A DNA stretch of 7,846 nt from Hyphomicrobiales bacterium (GCA_028279265.1 JANQOC010000577.1:1-7846), one strand, 5' to 3'; shown: positions 1-5,763, counted from the first letter of the stretch. The notes: generated from the sequence alone by a model not told the origin. Numbers and translations: made by a program.

Positions 1-253
1 GGGGATGAAATTTACCGATGACATCACCGACGACACGCGCACATTTCTTGAATCCCCCCTCCGGGTCGAGTCGAAGCTGACGCATGGCATAAAGAAGCCG
101 GCGGTGAACCGGTTTTAGACCGTCGCGTACATCCGGCAGAGCCCGATGCATAATGGTCGACAGGGCATAGGCGAGATAGCGCTCTTCAAGTGCGTCGCGC
201 AGATTCACGGGCTCAATGGGCCCGCCTTTATCGAGAATCGGTTTGTCACTCAT
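1..253 (-). CDS. parC: DNA topoisomerase IV subunit A, N-terminal fragment (runs off the left edge)
   Basis: ParC is the breakage-reunion subunit of topoisomerase IV (with ParE), which decatenates daughter chromosomes. Only the first 84 codons are present. Translation from the ATG at 253 gives MSDKPILDKGG, then a typical GyrA/ParC N-terminus: LRDALEERYLAYALSTIM (about residues 18-35), RALPDVRDGLKPVHRRLLYAM (37-57) and CARVVGDVIGKFHP (71-84). The short N-terminal tail and the wording LYAMRQLRLDPEGGFKK fit alphaproteobacterial ParC better than GyrA, but the two are homologous, so the assignment leans on that and on the recO neighbour. The catalytic tyrosine and the quinolone-resistance region lie outside the window. 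The start is preceded by a modest GGAAG, and the gene follows recO after 85 nt on the same strand. Confidence 0.93.
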   Translation of the reverse strand, partial: MSDKPILDKGGPIEPVNLRDALEERYLAYALSTIMHRALPDVRDGLKPVHRRLLYAMRQLRLDPEGGFKKCARVVGDVIGKFHP

Positions 254-338
254 AATCTTCCGATTAACCTAACCAGCTGTAGTTCTCAAGTCCGTGCAAG
301 TGAATAATAGTCGAATTTCTCAAGGAAATCAGACAGGA

Positions 339-1064
339 TTAATCCCCCTGAGACAAATATGACACCAAACGAAGACGCGCTTCCGGCAGTTTGAGTCCCT
401 GGGGCTGATAGATTCTTTTTTCCAGAAAGAACTGGGTCAGGCACAATCCATCCGTAATATCTTCTGACGTAATTTCTCCACGGTCTTCCTGATGGAGAAA
501 AGCCGGTAATTTCAGCAGTCTGTCTTCGTAAGGAAGACCGGCTTGCCTGGAGACGGCGGCACCGGACTTCGGGGAGACATAAATCAGGTCATCCTTACCT
601 CCGGTGGCCGCACATTGCGTGAGGTCCAGGCGGAATCCCAATTCGCTCAGCAATTCCAGTTCCCAGCGAATCAGAAGTTTAACCCAGATCTCCTCTTCAT
701 CGAGATGCTCCAGGATGAGCTTCATGGCCAGAAACAATCCGGTCTGGACATCACGCTCGGGAAGCAACTGGGCCATGGCGCACATCGAAGTCAGTCCCGC
801 GAGTGCGCGCTTATTCAGCATGGCCAGTGACGCATGCGCCTGCAAGAGTTCCACCTTGTAGACGCCGAGATGATCCGCAAGACGGGCGCGCCAGTCCGCG
901 GTAACCGTATTTCCCGATTGCAGGACCGGGCGCAAACGCCGAGAGCGTCCTCCATGTACGAGACCCAAATGACGCCCATGGGACAAGGTCAGAAGTTCGA
1001 GGATAGCGCTGGTTTCGCCGTGAGTGCGTACCGACAGGATAATACCTTCGTCAGACCAGTTCAC
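339..1064 (-). CDS. recO: DNA repair protein RecO
   Basis: RecO works with RecR (and RecF) to load RecA on SSB-coated single-stranded DNA during gap repair. The 241-aa product has the expected layout and normal length: an N-terminal OB-fold (MNWSDEGIILSVRTHGE, then GLVHGGRSRR near 34-43), a helical middle (LAGLTSMCAMAQLLPE; WVKLLIRWELELLSELGF near 127-144) and the C-terminal segment CAATGGKDDLIYVSPKSG (151-168). Of the cysteines that form a zinc finger in some RecO proteins only Cys151 is present in this segment, as I recall for alphaproteobacterial RecO. The start is GTG; it is supported by an AGGAG (1071-1075) six bases upstream. It follows era with a 45-nt gap, so cotranscription with era is likely. 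The stop is TAA. Confidence 0.96.
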   Translation of the reverse strand: MNWSDEGIILSVRTHGETSAILELLTLSHGRHLGLVHGGRSRRLRPVLQSGNTVTADWRARLADHLGVYKVELLQAHASLAMLNKRALAGLTSMCAMAQLLPERDVQTGLFLAMKLILEHLDEEEIWVKLLIRWELELLSELGFRLDLTQCAATGGKDDLIYVSPKSGAAVSRQAGLPYEDRLLKLPAFLHQEDRGEITSEDITDGLCLTQFFLEKRIYQPQGLKLPEARLRLVSYLSQGD

Positions 1065-1070
1065 CTTCTT

Positions 1071-1075
1071 CTCCT
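1071..1075 (-). promoter_or_regulatory. Ribosome binding site of recO (fixes a GTG start)
   Basis: AGGAG on the minus strand, six bases before the GTG at 1064-1062. It is a strong Shine-Dalgarno match and decides the non-ATG start of recO; the resulting N-terminus matches the RecO family. Confidence 0.75.
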
Positions 1076-1092
1076 GTATACCCGCTACTCAT

Positions 1093-1105
1093 CTCTCCGT
1101 GAGAG
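1093..1105 (-). other. Small hairpin in the era-recO gap
   Basis: A perfect 5-bp stem (CTCTC/GAGAG) with a 3-base loop lies just after the era stop. It has no following T-run, so it is not an intrinsic terminator. It may be a minor RNA structure or chance. Confidence 0.2.
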
Positions 1106-1109
1106 CAGA

Positions 1110-2033
1110 CTAGAACTTCGCGGGATAGTCCAGGCCCATTTCCTGGTAGCGCTCCGGATCATTGTGCCAGTTGTCCCTGACTTTGACAAAAATGAACAGA
1201 TGGACCGGGACTTGCAGCAGATCTGAAATTTCCTGGCGTGCGGCCATGGAAATCTTTTTTAGTGTCTGCCCGTTCTTGCCGATGGCGATCTTTTTCTGGC
1301 TCTGCCGTTCCACATAGATCGTTTGCTCGATGCGCACAGATTTGTTTTTCAATGTCTTCCAGTCCGTCGTCTCAACGGTGGAAGCGTAGGGTAATTCTTC
1401 ATGCAACTGCAAAAAAAGTTTTTCCCGCGTAATTTCGGCCGCGGTCGTTCGCCAGGGGGCATCAGAAATCTGATCCTCCGGGTAAAGCCAGGGTCCCAGA
1501 GGCACCTGATGCTGCAGATAGTCGAGCAAATCCGCGACACCATCTCCTTTTAGGGCCGAAATCATGAACAACTGATCGAACGAAAGTCTTTCTTCCAGGT
1601 CGCGGGTCAGCTCCAGGAGAGCTTCTTTCTTCACCAGATCAATCTTGTTCAGCACGATGACCAGGTGTCGATTGAGTTTCTTGAGATCATCGACAAGCGC
1701 GTCCTCCAGTGCCTGCGCAGATTGCGTTGCATCAACGATGAGGATGACGATCTCGGAGTCCTGAGCTCCGGCCCAGGCAGCATCCACCATCGCTTTGTCG
1801 AGACGTTTTTTGGGTGTGAATATCCCGGGCGTATCGACGATGACGATCTGGCTTTGTCCCTGAATGACAATACCGCGCAGCCGTGCCCGCGTTGTCTGCA
1901 CTTTATGGGTGACGATGGATACTTTGGCGCCAACGAGTTGGTTGGTCAGTGTTGACTTGCCCGCATTTGGCGCGCCGATCAACGCCACGAACCCACAACG
2001 GGTCTGGTCAGTTTGCTGGTCGTTCTGGGTCAT
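1110..2033 (-). CDS. era: GTPase Era, ribosome-assembly factor
   Basis: Era is an essential GTPase that binds the 3' end of 16S rRNA and helps 30S subunit maturation. The 307-aa product shows every expected element: P-loop GAPNAGKST (20-28), switch region with TTR (47-49), DTPG (67-70), NKID (129-132) and SAL (159-161). A C-terminal KH RNA-binding domain (about 205-285) carries the loop IGKNGQTLKKI (251-261). Length is normal for Era. The ATG lies three bases after the rnc stop and in the same frame as rnc, with no clear Shine-Dalgarno, so translation is probably coupled to rnc. The pairing with rnc fits a shared role in rRNA processing and ribosome assembly. The stop is TAG. Confidence 0.98.
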   Translation of the reverse strand: MTQNDQQTDQTRCGFVALIGAPNAGKSTLTNQLVGAKVSIVTHKVQTTRARLRGIVIQGQSQIVIVDTPGIFTPKKRLDKAMVDAAWAGAQDSEIVILIVDATQSAQALEDALVDDLKKLNRHLVIVLNKIDLVKKEALLELTRDLEERLSFDQLFMISALKGDGVADLLDYLQHQVPLGPWLYPEDQISDAPWRTTAAEITREKLFLQLHEELPYASTVETTDWKTLKNKSVRIEQTIYVERQSQKKIAIGKNGQTLKKISMAARQEISDLLQVPVHLFIFVKVRDNWHNDPERYQEMGLDYPAKF

Positions 2034-2036
2034 GCT

Positions 2037-2753
2037 CTAGTTTCGCTCATCACGCCAGATGCCTTCCCGCAGCAGGAAAGTCCTGGCTGCCTCTTGCTCC
2101 GCCAAACGTTTGCTCTGTCCGGAACCCGTCGCCGGATCATAGTTTTCAATAACGACCTCGGCAAAGAATTCCGGGTTATGATCGGGTCCGCTCTGATGTT
2201 TCACGCGATATCGGGGCAGGGGCAATTGTAATCCCTGCGCCCACTCCTGCAGGCCGGATTTGGGATCAATGAGCTGTTTTGGCTCAATTTCCAGCATCGG
2301 TTCCCAGACTTTCAAAACAACAGTTTTTGCCGCCCGATAGCCTCCGTCCAGGTAGACAGCACCGATCACAGCCTCGCAGGCATTGGCAAGAATGGTCGGT
2401 TTCTCGCAAACCCCGTTGCGCATTTCACTTTGCCCTACGATGACCACATCACCCAGCTTCCAGATCTTGGCAACATCAGCACAGGTTTCCATGCGCACCA
2501 TGAGGTTGAACCGCTTGGCCAGTTCTCCTTCATTTGCGTGCGGGAAGATTTGTCCCAGACGATCGGCAATCACCAGTCCCAGCACCCGGTCTCCCAAAAA
2601 CTCAAGCCGCTCATTGTCCGGCATGCGTTTGTTATCGCCTCGCGCACTGGCATGGGTCAGGGCTTCGATCAAACGTTTCTCGTCGTCAAAACGATAGCCC
2701 AGCTTTTCTTCAAATAAGGTGCGTCTTTCAGGATGTAACAACAGTTTCCGCAA
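2037..2753 (-). CDS. rnc: Ribonuclease III
   Basis: RNase III cleaves double-stranded RNA, including the stems of the rRNA precursor. The 238-aa product has the nuclease domain (about 10-155) with the signature NERLEFLGD (47-55), which supplies the acidic residues Glu48, Glu51 and Asp55, and Glu127 in ANACEAVIGAVYLDGG. A double-stranded-RNA-binding domain follows (about 162-230), with DPKSGLQEWAQ and the GSGQSKRLAEQEAA motif. The residue aligned with E. coli Asp114 is Asn124 here (codon AAT at 2384-2382). The start is TTG, one codon after the lepB TAG and in the same frame, so it cannot lie further upstream; a second TTG at codon 5 is the only close alternative, and the next methionine falls inside the nuclease domain. 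No clear Shine-Dalgarno is seen, which suggests coupling to lepB. The stop is TAG. Confidence 0.96.
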   Translation of the reverse strand: MRKLLLHPERRTLFEEKLGYRFDDEKRLIEALTHASARGDNKRMPDNERLEFLGDRVLGLVIADRLGQIFPHANEGELAKRFNLMVRMETCADVAKIWKLGDVVIVGQSEMRNGVCEKPTILANACEAVIGAVYLDGGYRAAKTVVLKVWEPMLEIEPKQLIDPKSGLQEWAQGLQLPLPRYRVKHQSGPDHNPEFFAEVVIENYDPATGSGQSKRLAEQEAARTFLLREGIWRDERN

Positions 2754-2756
2754 CCA

Positions 2757-3515
2757 CTAATCAATTGAGCTAAAAAAACGCGGCCAACGGATTGCGCCGG
2801 GCCACGTCCAGAATTTCAACAGGCTCCACCTTTCGGTCGCGGAAAAAAACACGATTTCCGCACGACCCACAAAATTTTCAAGGGGCACGTACCCGACCTG
2901 GCTCAGCACACGGGAGTCGGTGGAATTATCCCGGTTGTCCCCCATCATGAAATAATGACCTTCGGGAACACGATAAACATTTGTGTTATCAAAGGTGCCG
3001 TTGGGATTGCGGTCCAGCACCGCGAATTTGACGCCATTGGGCAGAGTTTCTTCGTAGCGGGGTATGCGCACGCGATTACCGTAATAGTCAGTTGCCACAT
3101 GATCGTCGATGCGTTTTTTGGGAACGGGATTGCCGTTGATATAGACTACGCCTTGGCGCATCTGGATCTCATCGCCGGGCAGGCCGATAACGCGCTTTAT
3201 ATAATCGGTTGAGTTATCCGTGGGCAGTTTGAAAACAGCGACATCGCCGCGCTGAGGTTCCGCCGACCAAATGCGCCCGGAAAACAAATTGGGGCTGAGG
3301 GGCATGGAATATTTCGAGTAGCCATAACTGAATTTCGAGACAAACAGATAGTCCCCGATCAGCAGTGTCTCCTTCATTGACCCCGATGGAATATTAAAAG
3401 GCTGGTAGAGAAAAACCCGGACAATCATCGCCAGAATCAGAGCGTGAATCACGACTTTGACAGTGTCCATCAGGCCGCCCTGTCGCGTCTTTTTTGTACT
3501 GCTTTCTACAGCCAT
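2757..3515 (-). CDS. lepB: Signal peptidase I
   Basis: LepB is the inner-membrane peptidase that removes signal peptides from exported proteins, using a Ser/Lys dyad facing the periplasm. The 252-aa product has one N-terminal membrane segment (about 17-37, VKVVIHALILAMIVRVFLY), followed at once by the catalytic box IPSGSMKETL, with Ser46 as nucleophile. The lysine box DYIKRVIGLPGDE (104-116) supplies Lys107, and GDNRDNSTDSR (192-202) is the conserved C-terminal box. The short single-anchor form is usual in alphaproteobacteria, whereas E. coli LepB has two N-terminal segments. The ATG has GGAG (3523-3526) seven bases upstream. A 168-nt gap separates it from acpS, so it may have its own promoter and head a lepB-rnc-era unit. 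The stop is TAG. Confidence 0.98.
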   Translation of the reverse strand: MAVESSTKKTRQGGLMDTVKVVIHALILAMIVRVFLYQPFNIPSGSMKETLLIGDYLFVSKFSYGYSKYSMPLSPNLFSGRIWSAEPQRGDVAVFKLPTDNSTDYIKRVIGLPGDEIQMRQGVVYINGNPVPKKRIDDHVATDYYGNRVRIPRYEETLPNGVKFAVLDRNPNGTFDNTNVYRVPEGHYFMMGDNRDNSTDSRVLSQVGYVPLENFVGRAEIVFFSATERWSLLKFWTWPGAIRWPRFFSSID

Positions 3516-3522
3516 TTCATAG

Positions 3523-3526
3523 CTCC
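3523..3526 (-). promoter_or_regulatory. Ribosome binding site of lepB
   Basis: GGAG on the minus strand, seven bases before the lepB ATG. It is the clearest start signal in the lepB-rnc-era group, whose two downstream genes lack one. Confidence 0.6.
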
Positions 3527-3548
3527 GATCCTTTATCTTTCAGCCGGA

Positions 3549-3579
3549 ATTATTAACGCGGATCACAACCCTCGGGCAA
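3549..3579 (-). promoter_or_regulatory. Weak promoter candidate before lepB
   Basis: TTGCCC (3574-3579) resembles a -35 element (4 of 6). TTAATA follows after 17 bases and AATAAT (5 of 6 to TATAAT) after 19. The match is imperfect in either reading, but the 168-nt acpS-lepB gap is large for this cluster. This is inference only. Confidence 0.2.
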
Positions 3580-3622
3580 GTTCATTTGTCTGGCTCCCGG
3601 GTTTCCGCGGTAATCGGCGGTC

Positions 3623-3666
3623 CCGGCAATTCGGTGGGGTCGCTGCCGGTTTGGCACAAAGACCGG
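3623..3666 (-). other. Two mutually exclusive hairpins after acpS
   Basis: On the minus strand ACCGG at 3650-3646 can pair back with CCGGT at 3666-3662 (5-bp stem, 11-base loop). Alternatively CCGGCA at 3649-3644 can pair forward with TGCCGG at 3628-3623 (6-bp stem, 15-base loop). Both use the same CCGG, so they exclude each other. No T-run follows, so neither is a standard terminator. Confidence 0.2.
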
Positions 3667-3683
3667 TAAATCAGACTGTTTTG

Positions 3684-4097
3684 TCAGCTCGCGCCAGGAC
3701 TTAGCGGTACCGCAGAAATAATCACAATTGCTTGAGCCAAAGGGAAATCATCAGTAATCGTCAGGTTAATTTGGGGACTGTACCCATCTGGTACAAGGTG
3801 TTTGAGCCGTTCTTCCGCCCCCCCCGTCAACGCCAGTGACGGCTGTCCCATGGCATTGTTTACGACCCCCATATCGCGCCAGAAGACCCCCTGGGTCAAT
3901 CCGGTTCCCAGCGCTTTGGCGCAAGCTTCCTTTGCAGCAAATCTCTTGGCGTAGGAAGCGACACGAGCCTGGCGACGGTCCGATCGCTTGCGTTCCTCGT
4001 TTGTAAAGACCCGATCCAGGAACCGCTCCCCATATTTTTCAATCGTCGCCTCGATACGGCGAATGTCTATTATGTCGTTACCAAGCCCCAAAATCAC
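3684..4097 (-). CDS. acpS: Holo-[acyl-carrier-protein] synthase
   Basis: AcpS transfers 4'-phosphopantetheine from coenzyme A to a serine of apo-acyl carrier protein, activating it for fatty acid synthesis. The 137-aa product has the family layout: N-terminal ILGLGNDIIDIRRIE with the metal-binding Asp8, and RFAAKEACAKALGTG (52-66) with Glu57, the pair that holds magnesium and CoA. WRDMGVVNNAMGQPSLALTG (73-92) follows, and the C-terminal strand region ITDDFPLAQAIVIISA closes the domain. The start is GTG, backed by an AGGAG eight bases upstream that overlaps the pdxJ stop; the gap to pdxJ is 11 nt, so the two are almost certainly cotranscribed, as in E. coli. A run of eight G (3818-3825) lies in codons 91-94; the frame stays intact after it. 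The stop is TGA. Confidence 0.97.
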   Translation of the reverse strand: MILGLGNDIIDIRRIEATIEKYGERFLDRVFTNEERKRSDRRQARVASYAKRFAAKEACAKALGTGLTQGVFWRDMGVVNNAMGQPSLALTGGAEERLKHLVPDGYSPQINLTITDDFPLAQAIVIISAVPLSPGAS

Positions 4098-4105
4098 GAC
4101 AGCAA

Positions 4106-4110
4106 CTCCT
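4106..4110 (-). promoter_or_regulatory. Ribosome binding site of acpS, overlapping the pdxJ stop
   Basis: AGGAG on the minus strand shares two bases with the TAG stop of pdxJ and sits eight bases before the acpS GTG. It fixes the GTG start and implies coupling: ribosomes ending pdxJ sit on the acpS initiation site. Confidence 0.75.
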
Positions 4111-4891
4111 AAGCCGACTTCGAGCCGCTGCTTTTTGCGCGGGCGTTATCCATAATGGCGCGCATGCGCCGGATAGATGAATCCAAACCGCCAAATATAG
4201 CTTCGCCGATCAGAAAATGTCCGATATTGAGTTCAACCAGTTGCGGAATGGCGGCAACCTCGCCGGCACTTTCAAAGTCCAGCCCGTGACCCGCATGCAC
4301 TTCAAGGCCGATTTCATCAGCCTGTTCCGCCGCCTCTTGCAACCGCTTCAGTTCGAAGTCGATTTCGGCATCGGATTTGCCATGCCGGGCTTCGCAATAG
4401 ACGCCCGTATGCAATTCAACGATATCCGCCCCGACATTCCTGGACGCTTCGATCTGCTGTCTGTCCGGATCGATGAACAGGGAGACCCGAATACCGGCAG
4501 CCCGGAGCTTGGCGATATAAGGCTCAAGAAGGGACGCATGCCTGACGATATCCAACCCGCCTTCGGTGGTGAGTTCCTGACGTTTTTCCGGAACCAGGCA
4601 ACTGGCATTGGGTCGGCTGCGCAGGGCAATTTCTAGCATCTCTTCCGTCGGCGCCATTTCGAGATTGAGGGGAAGTGCAATTGTGCCTTTCAATTTGGCA
4701 ATGTCTTCATCTGAGATGTGGCGCCTGTCCTCGCGCAAATGAGCGGTGATACCATCGGCGCCGGCATCGGCGGCAGCAAGCGCGGCCCGAACGGGATCCG
4801 GATGGAGCCCGCCCCGGGCATTGCGGATCGTAGCCACGTGGTCGATATTGACGCCCAGTCTCAGATGGGTTGAGCCATGTAAATGTGTCAT
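4109..4891 (-). CDS. pdxJ: Pyridoxine 5'-phosphate synthase
   Basis: PdxJ condenses 1-deoxy-D-xylulose 5-phosphate with 3-amino-2-oxopropyl phosphate to form pyridoxine 5'-phosphate, the ring-closing step of DXP-dependent vitamin B6 synthesis. The 260-aa TIM-barrel product has LRLGVNIDHVATIRNARGG (10-28), GADGITAHLREDRRHI (44-59) with His51, LNLEMAPTEEM (75-85) with Glu78, SCLVPEKR (97-104), and LEVHAGHGLDFES (196-208) with His202; these correspond to the catalytic His/Glu/His of the family. The nine residues before LRLGV and a Lys/Ser-rich tail make it slightly longer than usual. The ATG lacks a strong Shine-Dalgarno. It lies 70 nt after the DUF2062 gene and 11 nt before acpS. The stop is TAG. 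Confidence 0.98.
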   Translation of the reverse strand: MTHLHGSTHLRLGVNIDHVATIRNARGGLHPDPVRAALAAADAGADGITAHLREDRRHISDEDIAKLKGTIALPLNLEMAPTEEMLEIALRSRPNASCLVPEKRQELTTEGGLDIVRHASLLEPYIAKLRAAGIRVSLFIDPDRQQIEASRNVGADIVELHTGVYCEARHGKSDAEIDFELKRLQEAAEQADEIGLEVHAGHGLDFESAGEVAAIPQLVELNIGHFLIGEAIFGGLDSSIRRMRAIMDNARAKSSGSKSA

Positions 4892-4940
4892 AATCGTTTT
4901 CTGTATCGTGCTGTAATTCTGGGAAGTTTCAGCTTATTTC

Positions 4941-4965
4941 TTGAGTTCCACTGTCGAATTCTCAA
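4941..4965 (-). other. Bulged hairpin at the end of the DUF2062 gene
   Basis: On the minus strand TTGAG and TTC pair with GAA and CTCAA across a 7-base loop, with a 2-base AA bulge. The stem includes the TGA stop of the DUF2062 gene. No T-run follows. It could be a weak RNA structure between the DUF2062 gene and pdxJ; chance cannot be excluded. Confidence 0.25.
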
Positions 4966-5579
4966 ACCTCTGCAGGCGAACCTCCGCCTGTAATCGGACC
5001 ATTTCCATGGATATCGATCCTTTTTTGTCTTCTCGACTGATAAACTTCAACAATTTTCTTTATCAAAAAATATCCGACAAGCGAGAAAACCAATCCGACC
5101 GGAATTGAGCCGATGATCATCGGTTTGACAATTGGCCACAGGGTATAGAAGAGCATTTCGAATGCAAAGCCAATATCATAGAGAAAGTAAACCCTGAGTT
5201 CATCCAGACGCTCGGCCAGATCCAGACGACCGATATCAGACGAAGTGCCCAGAAACCAGTTGCCGATATTAAAAGTCGTAATCCAGATCAATGGAAAAGT
5301 AAGGGGCGATCCAAAGAATGTCCCCAGGGCCGAGGCGAGAATACTTCCCCGCATCATCCAAGAGAATAGCCCGGCCAATATGAAATGAAATCCGAGAAAT
5401 GGTGTGCAAGATACGAAAATGCCGGCAGCACAACCGATTGCGATTTTGTGGGGAGAGGCACTCAATCGCCACAGTCGATGCAGGACATAGCGGGCGGAGC
5501 GCAGCCAGCTCCTGCGCGGCCAGGCAGCTATTCTTATCTTTTCATAGATCGATGGGCTGTTCCGCCGACTGAATAGCAT
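4962..5579 (-). CDS. DUF2062 family membrane protein, function unknown
   Basis: A 205-aa polytopic membrane protein of the DUF2062 family; no biochemical role is assigned that I know of. A basic N-terminus (RRNSPS, WPRRSWLRSARYVLHRLWRL) precedes the family core SPHKIAIGCAAGIFVSCTPF (42-61), then LGFHF and a hydrophobic hairpin (about 62-78), GTFFGSPLTFPLIW (86-99), and a last membrane segment at about 154-175. The tail is basic and then Gly/Pro-rich. I chose the ATG at 5579 because GAGG (5587-5590) sits seven bases upstream. An in-frame TTG two codons earlier (5585) would be only one base from that GAGG. MLFSRR is also the family-like beginning. It lies between rsh and pdxJ with a promoter-like sequence in front. 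The stop is TGA. Confidence 0.9.
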   Translation of the reverse strand: MLFSRRNSPSIYEKIRIAAWPRRSWLRSARYVLHRLWRLSASPHKIAIGCAAGIFVSCTPFLGFHFILAGLFSWMMRGSILASALGTFFGSPLTFPLIWITTFNIGNWFLGTSSDIGRLDLAERLDELRVYFLYDIGFAFEMLFYTLWPIVKPMIIGSIPVGLVFSLVGYFLIKKIVEVYQSRRQKRIDIHGNGPITGGGSPAEV

Positions 5580-5586
5580 TTCCAAA

Positions 5587-5590
5587 CCTC
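5587..5590 (-). promoter_or_regulatory. Ribosome binding site of the DUF2062 gene
   Basis: GAGG on the minus strand, seven bases before the ATG at 5579-5577. It favours that ATG over the in-frame TTG at 5585. Confidence 0.55.
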
Positions 5591-5650
5591 AGGTAAAAAT
5601 CCCCAAACTTCCAGTCCAGAGCGACAACTCACAACACCCGCCGTGGAAGT

Positions 5651-5679
5651 ATTATAAGATGTCAATGCGCAGATTTTAA
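5651..5679 (-). promoter_or_regulatory. Promoter candidate for the DUF2062-pdxJ-acpS unit
   Basis: A perfect TATAAT (5651-5656, read on the minus strand) is preceded, after 17 bases, by TTAAAA (5674-5679), a 4 of 6 match to the -35 box. An A/T-rich stretch (about 5688-5715) upstream could act as an UP element. A perfect TTGACA (5660-5665) also lies inside the spacer but is only 3 bases from the -10. The leader would be roughly 65 nt. Position after the rsh stop and before the next gene fits a promoter. Confidence 0.4.
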
Positions 5680-5735
5680 GTTCCGATTGACAATAAATTT
5701 GTTAGAAATTTCAAAACTGTCACCGCAATTCGCAA

Positions 5736-5763
5736 CGATCCGTCACGGTTTCCAGACGGCTCG
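5736..5763 (-). other. Imperfect hairpin downstream of rsh
   Basis: On the minus strand CGA-G-CCGTC pairs with GACGG-A-TCG around a 10-base loop (8 bp with one G/A mismatch), about 45 nt after the rsh stop. There is no T-run after it, so it is at best a weak or factor-dependent 3' end signal or a 3'-end stabiliser. Confidence 0.3.

Noticed and set aside
254..338. Promoter for parC in the recO-parC gap
   Set aside because: TATTAT is present but has no acceptable -35 at 16-18 bases, and the TTGAGA copies lack a -10 at the right distance.
1051..1092. 13-residue minus-strand ORF (MSSGYTGEEGELV) overlapping the recO start
   Set aside because: The upstream GGAG is too close to its ATG, it is out of frame with recO, and the real recO site AGGAG lies inside it.
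834..1226. Plus-strand open frame of 130 codons across the recO start and era end
   Set aside because: It is antisense to recO and era, has no recognisable motif and no supporting ribosome binding site.
2772..2778. T7 run near the lepB 3' end that fits a U UUU UUU slippery site
   Set aside because: A -1 shift reaches a TAG stop at once and would only trim the last residues of LepB; no stimulatory structure is evident.
3553..3585. 10-residue minus-strand ORF (MNLPEGCDPR) in the acpS-lepB gap
   Set aside because: No Shine-Dalgarno before the ATG and no run of regulatory codons that would mark a leader peptide.
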